From: DATBVX01 sp963810775
GTDB taxonomy: Bacteria; Pseudomonadota; Gammaproteobacteria; Steroidobacterales; Steroidobacteraceae
Length of the DNA: 64,000 bases
Direction of reading: 5' to 3'
NCBI GenBank assembly: GCA_963810775.1
Contig: CAWEOT010000015.1
Coordinates: forward strand, 248,001-312,000
Below, piece after piece: positions 54,282-63,242 of this stretch (position 1 is its first letter; every line of letters begins with the position of its first letter). The notes under the pieces were generated by a model that had not been told where the DNA came from, did not search any database, and was given only the letters and a program-made list of their open reading frames with translations. The position numbers were made by a program, and so were the translations under genes.

Positions 54282-55817
54282 ATGCTTTCATTTCGACGCG
54301 GCCTGTTGTTCCTGATAGTCGCGTGCCTCGCCGCGTGCGCGCAGCTGAAGCCTCGTCCACCCTTGCCGGAGGAGAGTGCCGTCCCGCCTGCCGAAGACAC
54401 CCGTCTCGATCAGCTCATCGCGCCCGCCGAGGCCAAGCATCCTGGGGAGTCTGCATTCCGCCTCGTCAAGGAAGGTCCCGAAGCCTTTGTCACACGGGTG
54501 CAGAGTGCGCGGCTTGCCGGGCGAACTCTCGACGTTCAGACCTACATCTGGCATGCGGATCTCACCGGCATCTTTATTGCGCGGCAATTGCTTGAAGCCG
54601 CGGACCGAGGCGTGAAGGTCAGGGTGCTGGTCGATGACATGGACGCACGCGCCAAGAACGCCGGCTTTGCGGCGCTGGCCGCGCATCCGAATATCGATGT
54701 ACGCATGTTCAATCCCTTCGCCTCGCGCAAAGGCACGCTCAGCTTCCTCGGAGAGGGAATGACGAGCTTCGGGCGTATCAATCACCGCATGCACAACAAG
54801 ACCTGGATCGCGGACAACCGCGTCGCGATCGCCGGCGGCCGGAACATTGGCGATGAATATTACGGCGCGAGCGAGGAAGTGAATTTCGTCGATTTGGAGT
54901 TCGCAATGATCGGGCCAGTGGTGCGCGACGCCTCAGTCTCGTTCGACAAGTACTGGAACTCACCCGCCACCTACCCGATCGAAGTGCTCGACCCCGATGG
55001 GGTCAACGATCAGGGGCTGGAGGCCGCGCGCAAGAAGCTGGCCGAGCCTCCTGGCGAGCCCGGCGCCAGCCGCTATGCAGCCGCGCTGAAAGCGGACGAA
55101 ACCGTGCAGCGCCTGGTTGCGGGCGATTGGCCGATGGAGTGGACCGCTAAGTACAAGTTCGTGTCCGACGATCCACTCAAGGCGACGAAGAAGGAGAACG
55201 ACCTGGAGCGCACCCATGTAGGCACCGAGGTCTCGCAGATGCTGCGAGGAGCGCTCAACAGCATCATCATCATTTCTCCGTACTTCGTGCCGGGCGAGAA
55301 GGTGACCGCCGGCCTCACCCAAGCTGCACAGCAAGGCCAGCACGTGCGCGTGCTGACGAATTCCCTCGCCGCCAACGATGTGGCTGCGGTACACGGAGGT
55401 TATTCACGCTATCGCAAGGCGCTGGTGAAAGGCGGCGTGCAGGTGTGGGAATTGAAGCCTCTCCATGGCGATACAAAAAAGAGTCTGTTCGGCTCATCTG
55501 GAGCGAGCCTTCACACCAAGGCGCTTTCTATTGACGGCCACACGCTGTTCGTCGGCAGCTACAACCTCGACCCGCGGTCGACATGGCTCAACTGCGAACA
55601 GGGTGTACTGGTCGAGGACGCCACGTTGACGAAGCAGCTCGAGGAGATTTTTGACCAGCAGGCTATGGGTGAACGCGCCTGGCAGGTGACACTCAAGGAC
55701 GACAAGCTGAGCTGGAGCGACGGCGGCGAGACATTCACCAGGGATCCCAAGGCATCGGGCTGGCGCCGCTTCGAGGCCTGGATGGCGCGAGTTCTGCACC
55801 TCGACGCACAGCTCTGA
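54282..55817 (+). CDS. Phospholipase D-family cardiolipin synthase-like lipoprotein (ClsC type)
   Basis: A 511-residue protein with a lipoprotein-like signal (IVACLAACAQ). It has two PLD half-sites: HNKTWIADNRVAIAGGRNIG and HTKALSIDGHTLFVGSYNLD, each with HxK-x4-D. The ClsC group makes cardiolipin from phosphatidylglycerol and phosphatidylethanolamine. The lipobox suggests membrane anchoring facing the periplasm. Its 3' end is overlapped on the other strand by 259 bp of the esterase reading frame. Confidence 0.9.
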   Translation: MLSFRRGLLFLIVACLAACAQLKPRPPLPEESAVPPAEDTRLDQLIAPAEAKHPGESAFRLVKEGPEAFVTRVQSARLAGRTLDVQTYIWHADLTGIFIARQLLEAADRGVKVRVLVDDMDARAKNAGFAALAAHPNIDVRMFNPFASRKGTLSFLGEGMTSFGRINHRMHNKTWIADNRVAIAGGRNIGDEYYGASEEVNFVDLEFAMIGPVVRDASVSFDKYWNSPATYPIEVLDPDGVNDQGLEAARKKLAEPPGEPGASRYAAALKADETVQRLVAGDWPMEWTAKYKFVSDDPLKATKKENDLERTHVGTEVSQMLRGALNSIIIISPYFVPGEKVTAGLTQAAQQGQHVRVLTNSLAANDVAAVHGGYSRYRKALVKGGVQVWELKPLHGDTKKSLFGSSGASLHTKALSIDGHTLFVGSYNLDPRSTWLNCEQGVLVEDATLTKQLEEIFDQQAMGERAWQVTLKDDKLSWSDGGETFTRDPKASGWRRFEAWMARVLHLDAQL

Positions 55818-57859
55818 GGTTCAACCAGTCCTGACGGAGGGCAGCCATCGCACTTGGATCGCCGGTCGGCGGCGGTGAATGATCGACGCTCGCCGGTGGC
55901 CCAAGCAGCTCGGTGAAGATGCGGCTTAAGCGCGTCCGCCCAGACCTGATAGGCCTTCGTGGTGAGATGAAGCTGATCGGAGTCGGTCATACCGGGGAAT
56001 AGTCGGCCGTTCGCGTCGGCAAGCTGGTTGTTGATATCGAGATAGCGAATCGTGCTGCCGTTGCCCAGCTTCGCGAGATTGGCGTTGATGCGATCGATGG
56101 TCGCCATGACGGCGATGTTATCGTTCCGTGGCAGGATGCCCATCAGGATGAGCGTCGCGCCCGGTGCCTTCTCGCGGCACCGAGCGACGATGGCCTTGAC
56201 GCCCCGCGTGATGTCATCGATTCGTGCCTGATCAGTTCCGATCGGTGTAACTCGGCCGACATTGTTGGTGCCGGCCATCAGTACGATGACCTTGGGATTC
56301 ACACCATCGAGCTCCCCCTGGTCGATGCGCCACAGGATATTTTGCGTCTTGTCTCCGCCCCAGCCGAAATTCGCGGCGTTCCAGCCGAAGAAGTTCTGCT
56401 TCCAGTTGGCGAGCAGCTCTTTGTATTTCTCATCCGCCGCACCCCAACGGCGCGTGATGGAATCGCCCAGAAAGTAGATGTCGATCTGGCCTTGCTGCTT
56501 CTTCTTCATCAGCAGCTCATGCGCGAGCCGCGAGTTCTGCTCAATGCGCGGGCTGGGCGCATCGGCAGGCTCGATGACGTTGCCGCCAGCGAGCAGTGTC
56601 CTCATCCATTCTGCCGAGCGCACAAGGTAGGGTGCCTGCTGCTCGGGCGTCGATTGGTGGTTATGTGCAGCGTCGACCAGCGGCACGGCTTCTTTCGGGC
56701 CCGGGATCTGGTTGAACGCAGTCCAGATGCCAACAGGCGGCGTTACGGTGTCGAGAAACCCCATCGACATCAGTGCCGGAACACGAATGCGCGGTGCGCA
56801 ATTCACGGTGTCGAAGTAGAGCCCCGTGCGCATCGCCTTTGGATCGTCGGCGGGCCAGTTGGGAAATCCGGATGCGCGCCCGTGCAAGGGGCCATTGGAA
56901 TCCGCGCCGGCCGGCACATGCACGACGACGCCGGTAACCCTGGAGTTCAGAGCGGCGACGCACAGGCTCTGCTGGCCACCCATGCTGATTCCGGTGGCTA
57001 TGAGCGTCTTGCCGTTCCAATCGGGTCGACTCGCGAGATACTCCACCGCGCGATAGTCGGCGAGATACATCTGCAGAAAATAGTTCTGGTCTCGATCGTC
57101 GCGGCCGATCGTCTGATACTGCTTCAGTTCTTCGGGTAGCGCGTCGTAGTAAGCCTTGGGCTGATCCGGCAACACGTCGTGCGGCTCGATGTTCACCGCA
57201 AGCCAGCCTTCTGCCGCGCGAGCCGTCACCCATTCCTTCTGCAAAGGGTAGGGCGGGCTCGCCCACTGAAAGATCACGAGGCCGGGAAACTTGCCCGCCC
57301 TGCTGGGTTTTGCGACCTGGCCGTAGACGTGCCTGCCGTTGATGTGATTCATCTGCAGGGTGAAGTAGTCGACGCCCGGCTCGTCGCTCGTTCCGGGCGT
57401 GAGTACCGGGTTGGGCGGGATCTTCTCCAACATTCGGATCTTTTTGGCCCAGAACTGATCGAAGTCGCGCGGCCGCGGCACCACAGGTTGCAACTTTTCG
57501 GGCGCTACAGCCGCACCGACAACATGCACCTTGGCAGCGGGATCACTGGATCTGACCTCGACGTAGAGCATTGCCGGCTCGTTCAGCGCCACCTCGATAG
57601 TCGCGGGCTGTGAAAGGTCGAGCTTGCCCGCCTTGATCAGGTCGAAGTTGTTCTTCCTGATCACGTACGAGTATTCCGCGGGCATCGCAGCGCCCGACGG
57701 CAACGCGACGCTCCAGCCCGCCTTCTCGCCGAGGGCGTAGATGCCGCTGGGCTTGAACGGAGTGAGAACGAGTTGCTGTGCCGCGCCGTGCTGCGCGAGA
57801 GCGAGCGAGAGAACGAGGCTCAGCAGGGTGGTGACAGTGGCGTGTCGGGGGCGATACAT
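55559..57859 (-). CDS. Exported acetyl-xylan-esterase / SGNH-hydrolase fusion with run-on C terminus
   Basis: A 766-codon frame. The signal peptide ends near HGAAQQ. Residues of about 130-420 are an AXE1/cephalosporin-C-deacetylase-like alpha/beta hydrolase: GISMGGQQSL (nucleophile Ser), MGFLDTVTPPVG (Asp) and HNHQSTPE (His). Residues of about 450-660 are an SGNH esterase: FLGDSITRRWG, FGWGGDKTQN, MAGTNNVG and DQLHLTTKAY. It probably deacetylates plant polysaccharide. The conserved domains end near 55920; the last 86 codons run antisense through the end of the phospholipase D gene and have unrelated composition. A TGA at 55821-55823 in another frame suggests the natural end was lost by an indel. 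Confidence 0.85.
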   Translation of the reverse strand: MYRPRHATVTTLLSLVLSLALAQHGAAQQLVLTPFKPSGIYALGEKAGWSVALPSGAAMPAEYSYVIRKNNFDLIKAGKLDLSQPATIEVALNEPAMLYVEVRSSDPAAKVHVVGAAVAPEKLQPVVPRPRDFDQFWAKKIRMLEKIPPNPVLTPGTSDEPGVDYFTLQMNHINGRHVYGQVAKPSRAGKFPGLVIFQWASPPYPLQKEWVTARAAEGWLAVNIEPHDVLPDQPKAYYDALPEELKQYQTIGRDDRDQNYFLQMYLADYRAVEYLASRPDWNGKTLIATGISMGGQQSLCVAALNSRVTGVVVHVPAGADSNGPLHGRASGFPNWPADDPKAMRTGLYFDTVNCAPRIRVPALMSMGFLDTVTPPVGIWTAFNQIPGPKEAVPLVDAAHNHQSTPEQQAPYLVRSAEWMRTLLAGGNVIEPADAPSPRIEQNSRLAHELLMKKKQQGQIDIYFLGDSITRRWGAADEKYKELLANWKQNFFGWNAANFGWGGDKTQNILWRIDQGELDGVNPKVIVLMAGTNNVGRVTPIGTDQARIDDITRGVKAIVARCREKAPGATLILMGILPRNDNIAVMATIDRINANLAKLGNGSTIRYLDINNQLADANGRLFPGMTDSDQLHLTTKAYQVWADALKPHLHRAAWATGERRSFTAADRRSKCDGCPPSGLVEPQSCASRCRTRAIQASKRRQPDALGSLVNVSPPSLQLSLSSLSVTCQARSPIACWSKISSSCFVNVASSTSTPCSQLSHVDRGSRL

Positions 57860-57910
57860 GCCTGTGTTCAGGATTTGTTAATTCTCCGACCGTAACTTAG
57901 CGTAGCTGAG

Positions 57911-58930
57911 ATGAAGCGAATCGCAATCATCACTTTCCTATCCCTCTCGCTCGTCGTCGGCGCGACCTCACTCGCTGAGGGTCCCCCGGAAGACCATGGG
58001 ACCGGGGGGTCATCAGCAACGACGTCGGTTGGTTATCGGAAGCTGCAGTTCACATACACAGTTGGGAGCAACCCCTCTCGTACCCGCGATTACTTCCTGT
58101 GGTACCCGACGGCGGATCCGGAGGATCGCTTCGACTACAAAGGTCAGCTCGGCGTTGCGGCGCCGGACGGCACGATCGCGCCAGGCCGGTTTCCTCTGAT
58201 TGTTTTTTCACATGGCTTTCTGGGCACGGGCGATCAGATCATTTTTCTCACAGAAAATCTCGCCCGCATGGGTTACATCGTTGCCGCCCCCAATCACGCC
58301 GATGCGGGTACCGGAAGCGAGCCCATCGCGATACCGAACTTCATCGATGCAAGGAGCTGGGACGACAACAAGTACCTCGATCGCAAGGAGGATCTCAGCG
58401 CGCTCATCGATCATCTGCTGGGAGGCAGCGATTCCGCAGCTTTTCTGCGCGATCACGTCGATCCACGCGCCATCGGAATCGCGGGTCATTCACTCGGCGG
58501 CTACGTGGCGCTGGGCATGGCTGGAGCCAGGCCGGCATGGCGGGACTCACGTATTCGTGCGGCGCTACTTCTCTCGCCCTATGCGCTGCCCTATTTCGAT
58601 GGTCCTGCACTTGATAAGGTCCAGGTCCCAGTGATGCTCCAGGGTGGCACACTCGATTGGGCCATTACGCCGTTCCTGCCTGCGGTTTACGAGAAGCTGC
58701 AGGCGCCCAAGTATTTCCTCGTTCTCAACGCTGCGTCGCATTTGGAGTGGACGAATCTCATCTCGCTCGGCAAGAGCACGACGGCTGCGGTCCAGAGCGG
58801 CAGCGCGCGCTGGATCACCGGTTACAGCCTGGCGTTTTTTGACAGCTACCTGCGCGGTCAGGATCGCTCTGCGCTCCTCGCAAAACCCAACCCACAACTT
58901 CATTCGTTCGAATACAACCCGGCACGATGA
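57911..58930 (+). CDS. Exported alpha/beta hydrolase (platelet-activating-factor acetylhydrolase-like)
   Basis: A 339-residue protein with an export signal (residues 1-22). The hydrolase core has FPLIVFSHGFLGTGDQIIF (oxyanion region), the nucleophile elbow GHSLGGYVALGMAG, and later GGTLDW and ASHLEWTN carrying the likely acid and His. Layout resembles dienelactone-hydrolase/PAF-acetylhydrolase-like esterases. The substrate is unknown. It is divergent from the AXE1/SGNH gene, separated by 51 bp, and convergent with the efflux operon. Confidence 0.85.
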   Translation: MKRIAIITFLSLSLVVGATSLAEGPPEDHGTGGSSATTSVGYRKLQFTYTVGSNPSRTRDYFLWYPTADPEDRFDYKGQLGVAAPDGTIAPGRFPLIVFSHGFLGTGDQIIFLTENLARMGYIVAAPNHADAGTGSEPIAIPNFIDARSWDDNKYLDRKEDLSALIDHLLGGSDSAAFLRDHVDPRAIGIAGHSLGGYVALGMAGARPAWRDSRIRAALLLSPYALPYFDGPALDKVQVPVMLQGGTLDWAITPFLPAVYEKLQAPKYFLVLNAASHLEWTNLISLGKSTTAAVQSGSARWITGYSLAFFDSYLRGQDRSALLAKPNPQLHSFEYNPAR

Positions 58931-58943
58931 TCACCGGCTCAAA

Positions 58944-60467
58944 TCAATGCAGGGGTTCGGCGCTGGCGGGATCCACCGCGGCCTTCGCGCGCTTCGGAAG
59001 CTTGAAGAGGAGCAGCAATGGCAACGCGAAGAGGGCGAGGCCGCTGATCACGGCAAACACATTTTCGTAACCGATGACTGTGGCCTGCTGCTGGATCTGC
59101 ATCGCGAGCAAGGCGTTGGCGCGATCACCGACCATTTGCACCGCACTGGCCCAGCGTTCCGAGTCGAACGCGGAGAAGTATTCGACCAAGCGCGACTGAT
59201 TCGCGGCAGTCGAGTGCGTGAGCAGCGTTCCAGCAAGGGAAATTCCGATTGCGCCGCTGAGCGTTCGTCCCAACGTCACGAGCACGGCGCCCTCAGTACG
59301 TAACTCCGCCGGCAGAGTCGCGTAGGCAGCCGCGTTGATGCAGAGGAACGTCAGCCCCATGCCGACGCCCTGGAAGAACGTGACGGCCGCAATGGTGGCA
59401 GATGTCGTGTCGGTCGTGATGTGTACCAGCGGAATGCACGACCCCAGGACGATAGCGAGACCGATGGCTGCCATCAGGCGCGAGTCTATGCGCGAGATCA
59501 GGCGACCTCCGGTCAGCATCGCGATGGCCATGCCGATGCCACGCGGTGCCATCACCAGCCCTGCCGTTGAAGCCGTGTGATCCTGTAACTGCTGCATAAA
59601 GACCGGCAGTAGCGCTCCGGGGACCATGATGAGCGGAAATACGACGAAGGGGGTGATGAGGCCTGCGACCAGGTTGCGATCCCGGAACAACCCACGCTCG
59701 AAGAAGGGATGCGCGGTCGTCAGGGTGTGCACCAGGAACATATAGAAGAGAACGCCGGCGAGGATCATCTCGGCAACGATCTCCGTGGAGTCGAGCCAGC
59801 CGAGACTGTTGCCGCGGTCGAGAGCGAGCTGCGCCAGGCCGATGGCGAGCGCGAGCATCACGAACCCTTTCAGATCGAAAACGCGATCCTTGGACTTCGC
59901 GCCACGCGGCAACGATGCAGTCAGGCCGAGCCACGCCAGCGCACCGACGGGCACGTTGATGTAGAACACCCAGCGCCAATTGAGCGCTTCGGTGAGCCAG
60001 CCGCCCAGCGTCGGTCCAATCACCGGCCCCACCATCACGCCGACGCCCCAAATGGCGAGCGCGGTGCCGTGCTTCTCGCGCGGAAACACGCTCAGCAATG
60101 AGGATTGCGACAGCGGGATGAGCGCAGCGCCGCACGCGCCCTGAATCGCGCGAAAGATCACGAGCTCCGGCAGGGAGGTCGCGATACCGCAGAGCATCGA
60201 GGCGATGGTGAACCCAGCGACGCTCATCAGCAGCACCGGACGCTCACCGATTCGCAAAGCGACGAAGCCCACCAGCGGCGTGGCGATCGCGCTCATGACG
60301 ATGTACGAGGTCAGGACCCAGAGGACCTGGTCGGGCGATGCCTGGAGGCTCCCCTGGATGTGGGGTAGCGCCACATTCGCGATCGTGGTGTCGATCGCAT
60401 AGAGCATCGTCGCCAACATGGTCGAGGCGACGAGGAGGCCGCGGTTGACGCGACCCTCCTGGGTCAT
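58944..60467 (-). CDS. emrB: DHA2-family drug efflux permease (EmrB-like)
   Basis: A 507-residue, 14-helix MFS transporter. Typical DHA2 signatures: LYAIDTTIANVALPHIQGSL in helix 1, LGGWLTEALNWRWVFYINVP in helix 5-6 and IGERPVLLMSVAGF in the cytoplasmic loop area. It overlaps the EmrA-like gene by 4 bp and is last in the marR-emrA-emrB order. It works with EmrA and an outer-membrane TolC-like partner, not seen in this window. Confidence 0.93.
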   Translation of the reverse strand: MTQEGRVNRGLLVASTMLATMLYAIDTTIANVALPHIQGSLQASPDQVLWVLTSYIVMSAIATPLVGFVALRIGERPVLLMSVAGFTIASMLCGIATSLPELVIFRAIQGACGAALIPLSQSSLLSVFPREKHGTALAIWGVGVMVGPVIGPTLGGWLTEALNWRWVFYINVPVGALAWLGLTASLPRGAKSKDRVFDLKGFVMLALAIGLAQLALDRGNSLGWLDSTEIVAEMILAGVLFYMFLVHTLTTAHPFFERGLFRDRNLVAGLITPFVVFPLIMVPGALLPVFMQQLQDHTASTAGLVMAPRGIGMAIAMLTGGRLISRIDSRLMAAIGLAIVLGSCIPLVHITTDTTSATIAAVTFFQGVGMGLTFLCINAAAYATLPAELRTEGAVLVTLGRTLSGAIGISLAGTLLTHSTAANQSRLVEYFSAFDSERWASAVQMVGDRANALLAMQIQQQATVIGYENVFAVISGLALFALPLLLLFKLPKRAKAAVDPASAEPLH

Positions 60468-61531
60468 GGCGTAGCCAGGGCAGTTCGCGCTACGGCGTGA
60501 CCGGGCTCGCTGTTGGTATCCACGCGGACGGTCGCGCTCATACCTGCTCTCAGCGGCGGATCTTCAGCCGTTGTCAGGACGGCAATGCGGACCGGAATGC
60601 GCTGCACGACCTTGACCCAATTGCCGCTCGCGTTCTGCGGCGGAAGGATCGCGAATTCCGCTCCGGTCGCCTGCGCAATGCTTTCTACCCGGCCCGACCA
60701 CTTGCGCCGGCCATAGGTATCGATCTCGATCTGCACCGGTTGACCCTTGCGCACATGCGCGAGGTCGGTCTCCTTGAAATTCGCTTCGATCCACATGCCC
60801 TGATCGGAAACGATGGCGAGGGCAGGGCTCCCGGCCGTGAGATGGTCACCGACCTGAGGCAGGTGACTGACGATCCCGGCACGCGGTGCCAGGATTCGGG
60901 CGCGGCGCAGATTGAGCTCAGCGTGCTGCAATTCGGCTACCGCAGCCTCGACGTCCGGATGCGAGTCGACGGACCGCTTCGGATCACCACCGAGCCGGGC
61001 TGCGATGGCGGCAAGGTCGCGCTCCGTGACCTGGACCTGGCCGACAGCGACCTGAGTCGCCTGATCAGCATCGTCGAGTTTCGACAACGCGACGAGATGT
61101 TTCGCGGCGAGCTCCTGCTGCCGTGTCTGCTCGCGCTTGGCAAAATCAGCCGAGCGTCGAGCCACTGCAAGCTCCGTGTCCTTCTCGGCGTACTGGGCCT
61201 TGAGGCCTGCGATCTGCGCCTTGACTGCATTGACGCGCGCCTTCGCGCTCTGTACGGCATAGCGCAGCTGTTCGTCGTCGAGCTCGATCAGTACATCACC
61301 GGCGGCGACGTGGGTGTTCTCCTTGACGGGGACGCTCCTGACGGTGCCGTCGACTTCAGCAGCCACGGTCGTTCTGTCGGCCTTCACGTAGGCGTTGTCG
61401 GTGCTGGCATAGCCACGGCCGAAGAACCAGAAGGCGCCTGCAACGGCGATCAGCACTGCTGGCGCGACCCAGAGAAGCAGCGGGCGCCAGAGACGACGAC
61501 GCGGTCCCGCAGAGGTGGTCTCAGTGGCCAT
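60464..61531 (-). CDS. emrA: HlyD-family membrane fusion protein (EmrA-like)
   Basis: A 355-residue adaptor: a single N-terminal membrane helix (LLLWVAPAVLIAVAGAFWFF), the biotinyl-lipoyl-like segment YASTDNAYVKADRTTVAAEV, an alpha-hairpin (RVNAVKAQIAGLKAQYAEKD) and the HlyD barrel (GVVSHLPQVGDHLTAG variant: GIVSHLPQVGDHLTAGSPAL). It bridges EmrB and the outer-membrane channel. ATG 61531 overlaps the marR stop by 11 bp. Confidence 0.92.
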   Translation of the reverse strand: MATETTSAGPRRRLWRPLLLWVAPAVLIAVAGAFWFFGRGYASTDNAYVKADRTTVAAEVDGTVRSVPVKENTHVAAGDVLIELDDEQLRYAVQSAKARVNAVKAQIAGLKAQYAEKDTELAVARRSADFAKREQTRQQELAAKHLVALSKLDDADQATQVAVGQVQVTERDLAAIAARLGGDPKRSVDSHPDVEAAVAELQHAELNLRRARILAPRAGIVSHLPQVGDHLTAGSPALAIVSDQGMWIEANFKETDLAHVRKGQPVQIEIDTYGRRKWSGRVESIAQATGAEFAILPPQNASGNWVKVVQRIPVRIAVLTTAEDPPLRAGMSATVRVDTNSEPGHAVARTALATP

Positions 61532-62018
61532 GGTGTGACGCCGCTCCGGAATGCGTGCCTTCATCGCGGTGCTGGGCGCGGTCTTGAGCAAGAGTCTCGC
61601 GGACTGTTTCCAGCAGGCGAAGCAGGGTCTCGCGCTCAGCCTTCGACAGGTTGCGCGTCGCACGGTCGTAGACTCCATCGCCGATTTCGTGCAGCTGCTC
61701 GAGGCGCGCGCGCGAGCGCGGCGTCAGGTACAGGCACACGGCGCGTCGATCGACCGGATCAGGTCGTCGTTCGATGAGGCCCGAGGCCTCGAGCAGATCG
61801 ATCTGGCGCCCCAGAGTGATGGGCCGAACCTCGATCACTTCGGCCAGCTCACGCTGACTGCAGCCTTCCATGCGACCGAGATAGGCGATGGTGCGCATTT
61901 GCGTCTGTGTCATGCGGTGCTTAAGTGCACGAACCGCGAACTCGGCACGAAACAGGCGCGCGACGTCGTGGACCAGGTAACCGAGGCGCGGGCGGGACTG
62001 CAAAGTAGTACGCTCCAC
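61521..62018 (-). CDS. MarR-family transcriptional regulator
   Basis: A 165-residue winged-helix repressor: MRTIAYLGRMEGCSQRELAEVIEV, LGRQIDLLEASGLIERRPDPV and DRRAVCLYLTPRSR are typical of MarR. It starts with GTG at 62018 and is first in a marR-emrA-emrB operon, a standard arrangement in which the regulator represses its own efflux operon until a ligand binds. A palindrome overlapping its promoter is probably its operator. The His-rich C-terminal tail (ASHHGH) is odd but short. Confidence 0.92.
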   Translation of the reverse strand: MERTTLQSRPRLGYLVHDVARLFRAEFAVRALKHRMTQTQMRTIAYLGRMEGCSQRELAEVIEVRPITLGRQIDLLEASGLIERRPDPVDRRAVCLYLTPRSRARLEQLHEIGDGVYDRATRNLSKAERETLLRLLETVRETLAQDRAQHRDEGTHSGAASHHGH

Positions 62019-62024
62019 TGATAA

Positions 62025-62069
62025 TAAGCAATGCTTAGTATATGGATTTGACTCCGGATTGCAATCCGG
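62025..62069 (-). promoter_or_regulatory. marR operon promoter with palindromic operator
   Basis: On the minus strand TTGCAA (62059-62064), 16 bp, TATACT (62037-62042). Immediately downstream, TAAGCAATGCTTA (62025-62037) is a perfect 6+1+6 palindrome overlapping the transcription start, as expected for a MarR autorepressor site. A second, 16-bp perfect palindrome (CCGGATTGCAATCCGG, 62054-62069) covers the -35 box. Confidence 0.7.
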
Positions 62070-62154
62070 CCCGGCTGCCCTTTCCGATGCCGCGGTGTCA
62101 GAATGCGGCCCGGATCAGATCCCGTCCCTCGCCGAGAAAACCTGGTAGCCGCTG

Positions 62155-62715
62155 ATGAAAAAGGAGCACGCCGAGCTCCGCCGCCGTCCGCTCCTGACAC
62201 CCCTGTGGCTTGCCGCGCTTGCAGGGCTGTTGGTCGTGGGCTTCGCCGCCTGGTTCGTGCTGTCAATGACCACGACCACAGTGGTCGTGGTGCGTCATGC
62301 CGAGAAAGAGCTGAGCACCATCGACGACCCACCTCTCAGCCAGGCGGGCGAGCAGCGTGCCGAACTGCTCGCGCGGCTGTTCGGTAGCAGGGAAGGCAGC
62401 GGCCGGATCACGGCCGTTTTCGCGAGTGACACGCGACGCGCTCAACGCACCGCGGAACCGCTAGCCGCGCGCCTCGGACTGCAGGTGAAGACAGTGCCCG
62501 GGGCTGATGTCGACGGGCTGCTGCGACAGATCCGCAGTCAGTACCGCGGTCGCAACGTTCTCGTGGTCGGGCACAGCAATACCGTGCCCGAGATCGTGCG
62601 GCGCCTGAGCCGTGATGGGCGTGTTCCGCCGATGGGGGAAGATGAATACGGCACGATCTACGTCGTTACCGTGCCCACGCTCGGGAGGGCGTCAATCCTC
62701 AAGCTGACCTACTGA
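62155..62715 (+). CDS. Membrane-anchored histidine-phosphatase (SixA-like)
   Basis: A 186-residue protein with one N-terminal membrane helix (PLWLAALAGLLVVGFAAWFV) followed by a phosphoglycerate-mutase-fold domain: the catalytic VVVVRHAEKE and the second His in VLVVGHSNTVPEI. SixA-type enzymes remove phosphate from phosphohistidine proteins; this one would face the periplasm, so a phosphoester substrate is also possible. It is divergent from the marR operon. Downstream (62716-62780) is an AT-rich stretch with an imperfect hairpin around CTGATA/AGATATCAG. Confidence 0.85.
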   Translation: MKKEHAELRRRPLLTPLWLAALAGLLVVGFAAWFVLSMTTTTVVVVRHAEKELSTIDDPPLSQAGEQRAELLARLFGSREGSGRITAVFASDTRRAQRTAEPLAARLGLQVKTVPGADVDGLLRQIRSQYRGRNVLVVGHSNTVPEIVRRLSRDGRVPPMGEDEYGTIYVVTVPTLGRASILKLTY

Positions 62716-62780
62716 TAATATCTATATAGAACCGTAAGATATCAGCTAAATCTCAGGCTTATTCTTGGTGGCTTTCGCGC

Positions 62781-63242
62781 CTAGTTTGCTGCCCTGCGCA
62801 GCTCGACCGCCTTACGCACGAAGTCCTCATGGCGACTGATACGAAAGTCTGCCAGCACCGCGTCCTGCACGATCCGGTGCTGATCAATGAGGTATGTGGC
62901 GCGCCGGACAGCGATCCCGAACGGACCGTCGACGTCATACATCTTGATCACCGTCTTGTCCGGATCGGCGAGTAATGTGTACTTGAGGCCATACTTCTGC
63001 GCGAACCGCTTGTGGCTCTCCGCGTTCTGCGGGCTCACGCCGACGACGCGCAATCCGGCACGCTGGATATCGGCATGCAGATCGCGAAGTGAGCAGGCTT
63101 CCGCGGTGCATCCGGGCGTGAAATCTGCCGGATAGAAATACAGGATCAGCGCTCCATCGCTCAGCAATGAAGTCAGCGAACGATCGCGCCCGTCCTGGTC
63201 GGGCAGCGTGAATTCAGGCGCGCGGCTACCGGGCGCAAGCAT
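62781..63242 (-). CDS. bcp: Thiol peroxidase of the BCP/PrxQ family
   Basis: A 153-residue peroxiredoxin that reduces hydroperoxides. The peroxidatic Cys45 is in DFTPGCTAEACS and Cys50 is the probable resolving residue. FYPADFTPG, LVLGVSP-like VVGVSPQNAESHKRFA and the C-terminal region fit the family. The ATG overlaps the stop of the GNAT gene by one base (TGATG), so they are probably co-transcribed. Confidence 0.94.
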   Translation of the reverse strand: MLAPGSRAPEFTLPDQDGRDRSLTSLLSDGALILYFYPADFTPGCTAEACSLRDLHADIQRAGLRVVGVSPQNAESHKRFAQKYGLKYTLLADPDKTVIKMYDVDGPFGIAVRRATYLIDQHRIVQDAVLADFRISRHEDFVRKAVELRRAAN

